Source: CAZIOH01 sp964540815
GTDB taxonomy: Bacteria > Myxococcota_A > Polyangia > Fen-1088
NCBI GenBank assembly: GCA_964540815.1
Contig: CAZIOH010000012.1
Location: 30,632 to 94,631, forward strand
Direction: 5' to 3'
Length of the DNA stretch: 64,000 nt
Part shown: in pieces, positions 36,721 through 43,267 of the stretch
How the letters are laid out: each line of letters opens with the position of its first letter
Position numbering within the stretch: position 1 is the stretch's first letter
Position numbers and translations under genes: made by a program
Notes under the pieces: generated by a model
Told to the model about the DNA's origin: nothing
The model's database searches: none
The model's input: the letters and a program-made list of their open reading frames with translations, nothing else

Positions 36721-37563
36721 ATGATCGACATGGTCCCGAGAATCTTGCTGCTGAAGCTCGCGATTGCGCTCGCCGCGATCGCCTGTGCCGTCGCCCCGAA
36801 GCCCGCGCAACCGGGTGAGACGACCCGCGTGTGTTACACCTCCATCGACGGGCGGACGGTGCACGGGAGCCTGGTCCGCCAGCAGATGACCACCGCCGCA
36901 ATGTCGGCAATGTCGGCAATGTCGAATCGCCAGCCGGACGGTGAGCGCCTGATCGGTGTGACCGAGCTCGACGGCAGCGCAACCATTCGCCTGGTCGAGG
37001 ACGTCACCCTCGACGCGCATGGCGCCCTTCGCCGGGCGGAGGCGGTGCTGTCCCAGGCCGGGGTGCAGGCCCTGCGCGTGGTGCTCGACCCACGCCGGGG
37101 CGTCGTCGACCTCACGAAACCAGGGCCCGGCGGAACTCGGCACTGGAGGGTCCCGACCGACCTGCCGTGGGTCTGGTCGCCGATCTTGACGTTGCCGTCC
37201 TCGGGGCGAGGGGTCGCCACGGCCGCCAGCGCGCGCGCCACCTGGCGAGCGGCGACCAGTGGGCGGCCGCTGCGCTTGCTCGACCTCGCCAACCTCGTCA
37301 GCCACACGATCACCGCCGATCAGCTGCTGGTTCCCGACGAGACACCGGACCGTGGCGCCGGCGCCGGGCGCACCGCCGCCGACACCGAAAAGGGGGTCGT
37401 CGTCCTCGGGGACGACGCCATCGAGGTCGAGGGTGGAATGCCGATCCGCTTGCATCTGGCCGCCCTCGGCGTGAACGTCGAGCCCATGGACGCGAAGGGA
37501 CTCTCGGGTAAGCTGGTCGCCTCCTCCCGTTGCCCGTCCGCCAGCGGGCTCTCCACACCATGA
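36721..37563 (+). CDS. Hypothetical secreted protein with AMS repeats
   Basis: 280-residue protein without recognised domain. The hydrophobic N terminus (ILLLKLAIALAAIACAV) looks like a signal peptide with a weak lipobox. Residues about 59-69 are encoded by a 9-base tandem repeat (ATGTCGGCA) and read AMSAMSAMS. The rest is Arg/Val/Leu-rich with no cysteine pairs. Starts at GTG 36703 or ATG 36730 are also possible. It ends 7 nt before the ECF sigma gene and may be in the same operon. Codon use is typical for the region. Confidence 0.6.
   Translation: MIDMVPRILLLKLAIALAAIACAVAPKPAQPGETTRVCYTSIDGRTVHGSLVRQQMTTAAMSAMSAMSNRQPDGERLIGVTELDGSATIRLVEDVTLDAHGALRRAEAVLSQAGVQALRVVLDPRRGVVDLTKPGPGGTRHWRVPTDLPWVWSPILTLPSSGRGVATAASARATWRAATSGRPLRLLDLANLVSHTITADQLLVPDETPDRGAGAGRTAADTEKGVVVLGDDAIEVEGGMPIRLHLAALGVNVEPMDAKGLSGKLVASSRCPSASGLSTP
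36898..36923. repeat. 9-base tandem repeat inside a coding region
   Basis: The unit ATGTCGGCA occurs about three times and is read AMS by the surrounding gene. The closely similar unit TGTCGGCCA recurs at 45112-45136 in non-coding DNA. Confidence 0.8.
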
Positions 37564-37570
37564 TCCTCCC

Positions 37571-38272
37571 GTGGCAAACGACGACGGAGGGGAAGGCCAC
37601 CTGCCGCGAGGCGCGGCGGTGGCCCCCAGGAACGAGGGGTTCGGCGCGGGGTGGGGCCTGGCGGTGCCGAGCCCGGTGGAGACGCCCGAACGCGAGGTGG
37701 GCGGGCGGCCGCGCGTGCCCGAGGGGCTCGTCGCGCTCGGCCCGGCGGTCCGCGCGGTGGCCCGCTACCTGCTCGGCGGCGAAGCCAGCCCCGCGGACAT
37801 CGATGATTGCGTCAGCGAGGTCTTTCGACGGGCCATCGAGGGCCTTCACGCCGGGCGGCTGGCGGCCGGAGCGCCGCTGCGGCCGTGGGTGCTCGGGATC
37901 GCCCGCAACGTCAGCGCGGACACCCGCCGCGCGCGGGTCCGGGCGCGCGCACGGGCTGCGGAGAGCCCGATCGCGCTCGAGAGCCTGGTGGATGGCCGCC
38001 CGGGCGCCGACCACGCGCTCGAGCTGGCCGAGCGCGCGCGGCGGATCCGGGCCGCTCTCGACCAGCTGCCGACCGATCAACGGCGCGCCGTCTTGCTGCA
38101 CGCCGAGGGCTTCGGCTACCGGGAGATCGGCGAGCGTCTGTCGCGGCCGCTCGGGACGGTGTGCACCTGGATCGCCCGGGCGCGGCGAGGCCTGGCGCGG
38201 GCGCTCGACGCCGAGCTCGACGCAGAGCTGGACGCAGGCCTCGACGCGGGGCTCGATGCGGGGAATCCATGA
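37571..38272 (+). CDS. ECF-type RNA polymerase sigma factor
   Basis: 233-residue ECF (group 4) sigma factor. Region 2 is at about residues 60-115 (DIDDCVSEVFRRAIEG, RPWVLGIARNVSADTRR) and region 4 at about 155-205 (LPTDQRRAVLLHAEGFGYRE, IGERLSRPLGTVCTWIARAR). It has a non-conserved basic leader of about 50 residues and a C-terminal repeat (LDAELDAELDAGLDAGLDAG) encoded by 12-base repeats at 38203-38265. GTG 37571 is the start. Its stop overlaps the next start (ATGA), as is usual for a sigma/anti-sigma pair. Confidence 0.9.
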   Translation: MANDDGGEGHLPRGAAVAPRNEGFGAGWGLAVPSPVETPEREVGGRPRVPEGLVALGPAVRAVARYLLGGEASPADIDDCVSEVFRRAIEGLHAGRLAAGAPLRPWVLGIARNVSADTRRARVRARARAAESPIALESLVDGRPGADHALELAERARRIRAALDQLPTDQRRAVLLHAEGFGYREIGERLSRPLGTVCTWIARARRGLARALDAELDAELDAGLDAGLDAGNP

Positions 38273-38874
38273 CTGAGGCGTCGTCCTCCAGGCTCGAGCG
38301 GTCGATCATCTGGGGGCGAGCCGGGCACCTCACCGACGCCGGCGTCGTCGCGGTGGCCGATGGGGAGATCGCGCTCCTGCCCGACGCGGCGCTGACCCAC
38401 TGCGCGTCTTGTCCGAGCTGCAGCGCGCGCGTCGGCCAGGCGGCGCTGGTGTCTCTGGACCTGGCGGAGGTGCTCGGCCCGGGCTTCGCGAGCGTGACCG
38501 ATGCGATCGTCGAGCCCTCCGGAGCCCTGCCAGGTGATCCGGAGGGTGAATCAGCAAGTGAATCGGATCCACGAGGCGCGCGGCGCCCCTTTCCCGTCGC
38601 GCTGCTGCTCGGAGCGCTGGGCTTGGCGGTGGTGGGCCTCCTGCCGAGCGTGTCCGGCCTGATCGCCTCGGTCGAGCGCTGGTCCCTGCTGGTCGGACGG
38701 GCCTGCCCCGTGCTGGCCCGGATGACCCTGCCGCTGTTTCGCAGCCTCTGCGAGAGCCCGATCTTCGCGGCGATCGGGTGGCTGTCGGCCCTCCTCCTGG
38801 TCCTGGCGGGCGTGGTGGTTGCCCGGCTCGATGGGCGGGGCGCAGGTTCGCGCTCGGAGAGGGGGGCCGTTTGA
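38269..38874 (+). CDS. Probable anti-sigma factor, zinc-finger and membrane type
   Basis: 201-residue membrane protein translationally coupled to the ECF sigma gene. The N-terminal cytoplasmic part carries a possible zinc-binding site HCASCPSCSARVG near residue 43, similar in arrangement to the HxxxCxxC of zinc-containing anti-sigma domains. Two hydrophobic helices follow (VALLLGALGLAVVGLLPSV and IGWLSALLLVLAGVVVA). Between them is a segment with two Cys (GRACPVLARM, SLCESP) that may face the periplasm. It would hold the sigma factor at the membrane until an envelope signal arrives. Assignment rests on context and motif. Confidence 0.72.
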   Translation: MTEASSSRLERSIIWGRAGHLTDAGVVAVADGEIALLPDAALTHCASCPSCSARVGQAALVSLDLAEVLGPGFASVTDAIVEPSGALPGDPEGESASESDPRGARRPFPVALLLGALGLAVVGLLPSVSGLIASVERWSLLVGRACPVLARMTLPLFRSLCESPIFAAIGWLSALLLVLAGVVVARLDGRGAGSRSERGAV

Positions 38875-38916
38875 TCGTGCCCTTCGCCGCGCACGTCCAC
38901 GTCCACATGCACGTCG

Positions 38917-38952
38917 ATGGCCGTGGCAATGGCAATGGCAATGGCAATGGCT
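38917..38952. repeat. ATGGCA hexanucleotide repeat over a start codon
   Basis: ATGGCC-GTGGCA followed by ATGGCA three times and ATGGCT. Every unit keeps frame and offers a new ATG, so loss or gain of units would shorten or lengthen the N terminus without a frameshift. Confidence 0.85.
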
Positions 38953-40299
38953 CGTAGATGGTGGTGGGCGTGTCGCCCGCGCCTCTCCGGCACCTTGACC
39001 GCGGCGCTGCTCGCGGTCGCCGCCGCGTCTCCGGCGCCGGCCCGGGCCAGCTTGCGGCGCGACGGCGTCTGGCCGCAGACGGGAGCCGGCTCGCCAGCGG
39101 AGCTGGTGTCGCTCTCCGCCCACGGCGTTCCGCGGGCGGAGGCCATCCGCCTGCTCGCCGAGAAGGCCGGCTGGAGCGTGGTGCTCGATGGCCCGGCGCC
39201 GGGGACCGTCGACGTCGACGTGGAGAGACAGCCCGCCACGTCCGTGCTCGAGCTCATCCTCGGACAGTCCGACTATGTCGCCCGCCGCGAGGGGGCGCTC
39301 GTCTCCATCCGCCCCGATGCCCCGGGGGCGCTCGCGGGCGCGCGCACGCCGGCCCCGAACCCGCCGGCCGCGACGACCGCCCGCGCGGGCTCGAGGCCCG
39401 AGCGCCGGTCCAGCGGGAGGGACCGGGTGGTCACCGGCAGCAACGTCGTCGTTCAGCGCGACGAGGTGGTGGGTGACCTGGCGGTCTTCCGCGGATCGGT
39501 CGCCGTCTTCGGCCGGGTGACCGGAAACGCGTCCGTCTTTGGCGGCTCCCTCACGGTGCACGAAGGCGGCCAGGTCGAGGGGGACGTCTCGGTGTTCGGG
39601 GGCTCGGTGAGCTTGCGGAGGGGCGCGCGCATCGACGGCGATCTCAGCGTCCTCGGCGGCGACGTGCACCGCGATCCCGCGGCCAGCGTGGGTGGCGACT
39701 CCACCGACGCCGGCGGCACCGAGGACGCCGCCGCCGCCCCGACCGACGACGACGCTTCGCCTCACGGGCCGCCCTCCGCTCGCCAGCGCTGGTCCTTCCG
39801 AAGCATCGCGGCCATGGTGGGCAGCGCCGTCACCCGCACGTCGTTGCTGTTCGCTTTCGGTGCCATCCTCCTCGCCCTGATGAGCCGGCGCCTCGACCTC
39901 TTGCAGGGAGACGTGGCGACGCGACCCGCGCGTGCCTTCGCGATCGGCGTGGTCGGCGTCGCGGCGGGGCTGGCGGCGACCGCCGCGCTCTGCGTGACGC
40001 TGGTCGGAATCCCCATCGCCATCCTGTTCCTGTTGCTGGCGATCTTCGGTACGTATGCCGGCGTGTGCGCGATCCTGACGGCGGCGGGCGCGCTGGTGCT
40101 CGGCCACCGCACGACGAGCGCGTACGCGCACCTCGCGGCGGGTTGCGCGATCTACCTGCTCTTGAGCTCGCTGCCGCGCGTGGGCCACATCGTCACGGCC
40201 GTCCTTATCCTGGTGGGCTTCGGCACGCTCCTGCAGACCCGCGCCGCCGGCCTGGTGAAGTGGGCCCCTGTGCCGGGCTCTCGCGGGCCGAGGGGATGA
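38917..40299 (+). CDS. Bactofilin-like polymer-forming membrane protein with STN-like domain
   Basis: 460-residue envelope protein. The start lies inside a hexanucleotide repeat (ATGGCA units), giving MAVAMAMAMAMA and several possible ATG starts. A signal peptide follows (LTAALLAVAAASPAPARA). Residues about 55-125 resemble an STN/secretin short domain (AIRLLAEKAGWSVVLDGPAP, TSVLELILGQSDY). Residues about 170-250 are beta-helix repeats of the polymer-forming type (VVGDLAVFRGSVAVFGRVTG, ASVFGGSLTVHEGGQVEGD). Four membrane helices end the protein. It lies 42 nt after the anti-sigma gene, so it may be the target or sensor of that system. Confidence 0.78.
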   Translation: MAVAMAMAMAMARRWWWACRPRLSGTLTAALLAVAAASPAPARASLRRDGVWPQTGAGSPAELVSLSAHGVPRAEAIRLLAEKAGWSVVLDGPAPGTVDVDVERQPATSVLELILGQSDYVARREGALVSIRPDAPGALAGARTPAPNPPAATTARAGSRPERRSSGRDRVVTGSNVVVQRDEVVGDLAVFRGSVAVFGRVTGNASVFGGSLTVHEGGQVEGDVSVFGGSVSLRRGARIDGDLSVLGGDVHRDPAASVGGDSTDAGGTEDAAAAPTDDDASPHGPPSARQRWSFRSIAAMVGSAVTRTSLLFAFGAILLALMSRRLDLLQGDVATRPARAFAIGVVGVAAGLAATAALCVTLVGIPIAILFLLLAIFGTYAGVCAILTAAGALVLGHRTTSAYAHLAAGCAIYLLLSSLPRVGHIVTAVLILVGFGTLLQTRAAGLVKWAPVPGSRGPRG

Positions 40300-40314
40300 G
40301 AGCCGGGGCCTCGT

Positions 40315-41547
40315 TCAGTTGGCCGGGGCGATGCTCCACTGCATGAGCGCCGTGCCGTCATATACCCACTGCCTGACCGCCGTCAGCGGAATTCCGACCG
40401 CGTCCGGCGCGGCCCCCACGATGGAGGCGCTGGAGTCGCTGCCCGGGCTGAACTTGTAGAACCCGTCGCCGGTCGGGGTGAAGGACCACAGCTCGTTCGG
40501 CTGCCCACCCTGATACGCGAGCTGCATCAGGTACACGCCGCTGCCCTTGGCGGCGCCGACCACGTTCAGCGCCTTGCCGCTGTGCAGGTTGAGGAAGCGG
40601 TACTTCTTGGGCGCGATCTGGGTGATCCGCCACTTCTGGCTGTCGGTGCCCGGCGTGACCTGCTGGATGAGCTGGGCGCCATCGGCGAGGCCCGAGCCGG
40701 TGACGTCGAGGCACTTCCCCGACCCGCGGTTGCAGACCTTGTAGTCGACGGAGGGATTGAAGTTCCGCCACACGGTGATGACGTGGCTGTACGAGCCGCA
40801 CTGCTTGAAGCCATCGCCCGCGGCGGCGCCGTCCGCGGCCAGGCAGTAGTCCCGGCAGTACCCCGTGCTCGATGGGTTCTTGAAGACACCGCTCGCCGCC
40901 GCGGCACCGAGTCGCCCCGGCACCTGCCCCTGGTCGAAGTCCTTGCCGTTGCAATAGAAGGCCGCCGGCGGGCTGGCGAAGATGTTTCCGAAGAACGAGC
41001 CCTCCTGGTAGGGATAGTCGGTGCTCTGCCCCCAGCCGAGCGCCGGGCTATCGCCGTCCAGCCACAGCGGGATGTGCACGCCCGAGGTGTTCACGTGGGC
41101 CATCACGCACGCGCTCACCTGCTCCTGACAGTCCTTCGCGCAGGTTCCACCCTCCCACTCGGGGGCGAGGCCGAGCTCGCCATCGAAGGTGTAGACACCG
41201 CCGCTGCCGAGCTTGACGAGCCGGCGACCGGCGGGCAGCGCACAGCGCACGATGTACGAGAAGGTGTTGCGGCCGCTCGCGTTCGAGAGGAGCCCATTGT
41301 TCGACGACATTCCGCTCAGCGAGCCGAGCCCGTTGATCGACGACAGCCCGTTGACGGACGAGAGGCCGTTGATCGACGACAGGCCGTTGATCGACGAGAG
41401 ACCATTCTCCGAGGCGGCCGAGGCCGCCTCGGATTCATGGACGCTCGACGGAAGCGGAGCCGATTCCGTGCACCCCGGAACGAGGGTCGCCAGGCCCGCC
41501 AACACGATCGCCCTTGCCCTGGTGCCTCTCGAATCCCTTGGTTCCAT
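40315..41547 (-). CDS. Lipoprotein with NGLSSI repeats and ricin-type lectin domain
   Basis: 410-residue surface lipoprotein. The signal peptide ends LVPGC. Residues about 48-89 are seven six-residue units (NGLSSI, NGLSSI, NGLSSV, NGLSSI, NGLGSL, SGMSSN, NGLLSN). A middle domain has eight or more cysteines (GGTCAKDCQEQVSACVMAHV, STGYCRDYCLA). Residues about 275-410 are a ricin-B/CBM13-like trefoil (CNRGSGKCLDVTGSGLADGA, QKWRITQI, LNLHSGKALNVVG, LWSFTPTGDGFY). It probably binds sugars on or outside the cell. ATG 41547 is used; TTG 41559 is possible. Convergent with the bactofilin-like gene. Confidence 0.82.
   Translation of the reverse strand: MEPRDSRGTRARAIVLAGLATLVPGCTESAPLPSSVHESEAASAASENGLSSINGLSSINGLSSVNGLSSINGLGSLSGMSSNNGLLSNASGRNTFSYIVRCALPAGRRLVKLGSGGVYTFDGELGLAPEWEGGTCAKDCQEQVSACVMAHVNTSGVHIPLWLDGDSPALGWGQSTDYPYQEGSFFGNIFASPPAAFYCNGKDFDQGQVPGRLGAAAASGVFKNPSSTGYCRDYCLAADGAAAGDGFKQCGSYSHVITVWRNFNPSVDYKVCNRGSGKCLDVTGSGLADGAQLIQQVTPGTDSQKWRITQIAPKKYRFLNLHSGKALNVVGAAKGSGVYLMQLAYQGGQPNELWSFTPTGDGFYKFSPGSDSSASIVGAAPDAVGIPLTAVRQWVYDGTALMQWSIAPAN
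41281..41406. repeat. 18-base tandem repeats coding for NGLSSI units
   Basis: Seven 18-base units on the minus strand, the first four nearly identical at DNA level. They encode an Asn-Gly-Leu-Ser-Ser-Ile/Val spacer directly after the lipid anchor of the lectin lipoprotein. Confidence 0.85.
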
Positions 41548-41704
41548 GCGGACCGGCAATGCAGGAACCCTGCCACCCGAAAACGTATCTCACATTACGC
41601 ATCCCGGAGCACGTCCATGCCCTCTGGCCGGGGAAGCCGTCCGCGGTGTTGCACGGAAAACAGCTCGCGCGTTGTCTCCTGGTCCACGGCCCTTGCAGCG
41701 ATGC

Positions 41705-41710
41705 TATGCT
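41705..41710 (+). promoter_or_regulatory. Possible -10 box TATGCT of glyA
   Basis: TATGCT ends 2 nt before the ZTP riboswitch begins, which is where a transcript start for the aptamer would be expected. No -35 is clear. Confidence 0.35.
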
Positions 41711-41712
41711 CC

Positions 41713-41790
41713 GCCCGTCGCGACTGGCGTTCAGATGGACAACCATCGGGGAGCGACTGACATGGTTGGTGGCCGTACGCCTGGGCCACG
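41713..41790 (+). promoter_or_regulatory. ZTP (pfl) riboswitch upstream of glyA
   Basis: The leader shows the ZTP/pfl consensus. P1 is GTCGC (41717-41721) paired with GCGAC (41753-41757). Next come the conserved GACTGGCG (41722-41729), the P2 hairpin GATGG/CCATC (41734-41747) and CGGGGAGCGAC (41747-41757). A linker leads to the second part, GGCCGTACGCCTGGGCC (41771-41787), whose GCC..CGCCTGGGC is diagnostic. ZTP riboswitches sense ZMP/ZTP, which signal low 10-formyl-THF, and activate one-carbon genes such as glyA. The remaining leader to GTG 41837 holds the ribosome site AAAGGAG. Confidence 0.92.
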
Positions 41791-41836
41791 ACGAATCTCG
41801 GATTCGGCCATACGTCCCGTCTCGAAAGGAGCGCCA

Positions 41837-43168
41837 GTGCCCACCAACGACCCAACTTCCGACCACCCCGCCAGTCACCCCTCCAACAGCTACTTTTCGG
41901 CCCCACTCTCCGAGGTCGACCCGGAGATTGCCGCGGCGCTCGAGAGCGAGCTTGGACGCCAGCGCGAGACGCTCGAGATGATCGCGAGCGAGAATTTCGT
42001 GCCACGGGCCGTCCTCGAGGCGCAGGGCTCGGTGCTGACCAACAAGTACGCCGAAGGCTACCCGGGGCGCCGCTACTACGGCGGCTGCGAGTTCGTGGAC
42101 GTCGCCGAGCGGCTGGCCATCGAGCGGGCGAAGACCCTGTTCGGCGCCGGCTTCGCCAATGTGCAGCCCCACTCCGGCGCCTCCGCCAACGCCGCGGTGC
42201 TCGGCGCCATCGCCAGCCCGGGCGACCGCATCCTCGGGCTCGAGCTGGCCCACGGTGGGCACCTGACCCACGGGATGCGCCTCAACTTCTCGGGCAAGCT
42301 CTACGAGGCACACGCCTATGGCGTCGACCCGCTCACATTCCGGATCGACATGGACGCCGTGCGAAAGAAGGCGCTGGAGATCCGCCCGCGGGTGCTCATC
42401 GCCGGGTGGTCGGCCTACTCGCGCCAGCTCGACTTCGCCGCGTTCAGGGCCATCGCGGACGAGGTCGGCGCCATCCTGTGGGTGGACATGGCGCACTTCG
42501 CCGGCCTGGTCGCGGCGGGCCTGCACCCCTCGCCGATCCCCCACGCGCACGTCACGTCGTCGACGGTCCACAAGACCATCGGCGGCCCGCGCTCGGGGTT
42601 CATCCTGACGAACGACGTCGAGCTGCAGAAGAAGCTCAACTCGAACGTCTTTCCCGGGCAGCAAGGGGGGCCGCTCATGCACGTGATCGCGGCGAAGGCG
42701 ACGGCGTTCAAGCTCGCGGCCGAGCCCGCCTTCAAGGAGCGCCAGCAACGCACGATCCGCGGGGCCCGCATCCTGGCCGAGCGGCTCACGGCCCCGGATG
42801 CGCGCGCGGCAGGCGTCGACGTGCTGACCGGGGGCACCGACGTGCACCTCGTGCTGGTCGACCTGCGCAGCTCGGCGATTCACGGCCAGGACGCGGAGAA
42901 CGTCCTGCATTCGGTGGGCATCACGGTCAACCGCAACGCCGTCCCGTTCGATCCGCGACCGCCCATGACCCCCTCCGGGATCCGCATCGGAACGCCGGCG
43001 CTCGCGACCCGCGGCTTCGGCGACCGCGAATTCACCGAGGTGGCGGACATCATCGCCGCGGCCCTCTCGCCCTCGCCGGAGGTGGCGGTCCTGCGGGCGC
43101 GGGTCGCCAGGCTGACGGCAGCCTTCCCGCTCTACCCCGGCCTCACCAGCCCCGGCACCTGGAAGTAG
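41837..43168 (+). CDS. glyA: Serine hydroxymethyltransferase
   Basis: PLP enzyme interconverting serine plus THF with glycine plus methylene-THF, 443 residues. The start is GTG 41837, with AAAGGAG six bases upstream. Signatures: LEMIASENFVPRAVLEAQGS, YPGRRYYGGCEFVD, PHSGASANAAVLGAI, LWVDMAHFAGLVAAG and the PLP-lysine in SSTVHKTIGGPRSGFIL, then FPGQQGGPLMH. An N-terminal extension of about 15 residues (PTNDPTSDHPASHPSN) precedes the usual start of the fold. Preceded by a ZTP riboswitch, so expression should rise when 10-formyl-THF is short. Confidence 0.98.
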   Translation: MPTNDPTSDHPASHPSNSYFSAPLSEVDPEIAAALESELGRQRETLEMIASENFVPRAVLEAQGSVLTNKYAEGYPGRRYYGGCEFVDVAERLAIERAKTLFGAGFANVQPHSGASANAAVLGAIASPGDRILGLELAHGGHLTHGMRLNFSGKLYEAHAYGVDPLTFRIDMDAVRKKALEIRPRVLIAGWSAYSRQLDFAAFRAIADEVGAILWVDMAHFAGLVAAGLHPSPIPHAHVTSSTVHKTIGGPRSGFILTNDVELQKKLNSNVFPGQQGGPLMHVIAAKATAFKLAAEPAFKERQQRTIRGARILAERLTAPDARAAGVDVLTGGTDVHLVLVDLRSSAIHGQDAENVLHSVGITVNRNAVPFDPRPPMTPSGIRIGTPALATRGFGDREFTEVADIIAAALSPSPEVAVLRARVARLTAAFPLYPGLTSPGTWK

Positions 43169-43192
43169 CCCCGCGGCCCGACACCGGACCGT

Positions 43193-43257
43193 AAGACCCC
43201 GTGATCGTGATCGCGGCCTTGATCTGGCCACGATCACGGATGGCGATCACGGGTCTT
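43193..43257. terminator. Bidirectional nested hairpin terminator between glyA and the TPR gene
   Basis: The outer arms AAGACCCCGTGATCG (43193-43207) and CGATCACGGGTCTT (43244-43257) pair with one bulge. An inner hairpin pairs CGTGATCGCGGCC with GGCCACGATCACG (43206-43238). The element sits between convergent genes ending at 43168 and 43268 and could end transcripts from both sides. Confidence 0.7.
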
Positions 43258-43267
43258 CACGCCTGGC

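Noticed and set aside
40582..41760. 392-codon plus-strand frame opposite the lectin lipoprotein
   Set aside because: Antisense shadow; the minus strand has a lipobox, repeats and a ricin-type domain.
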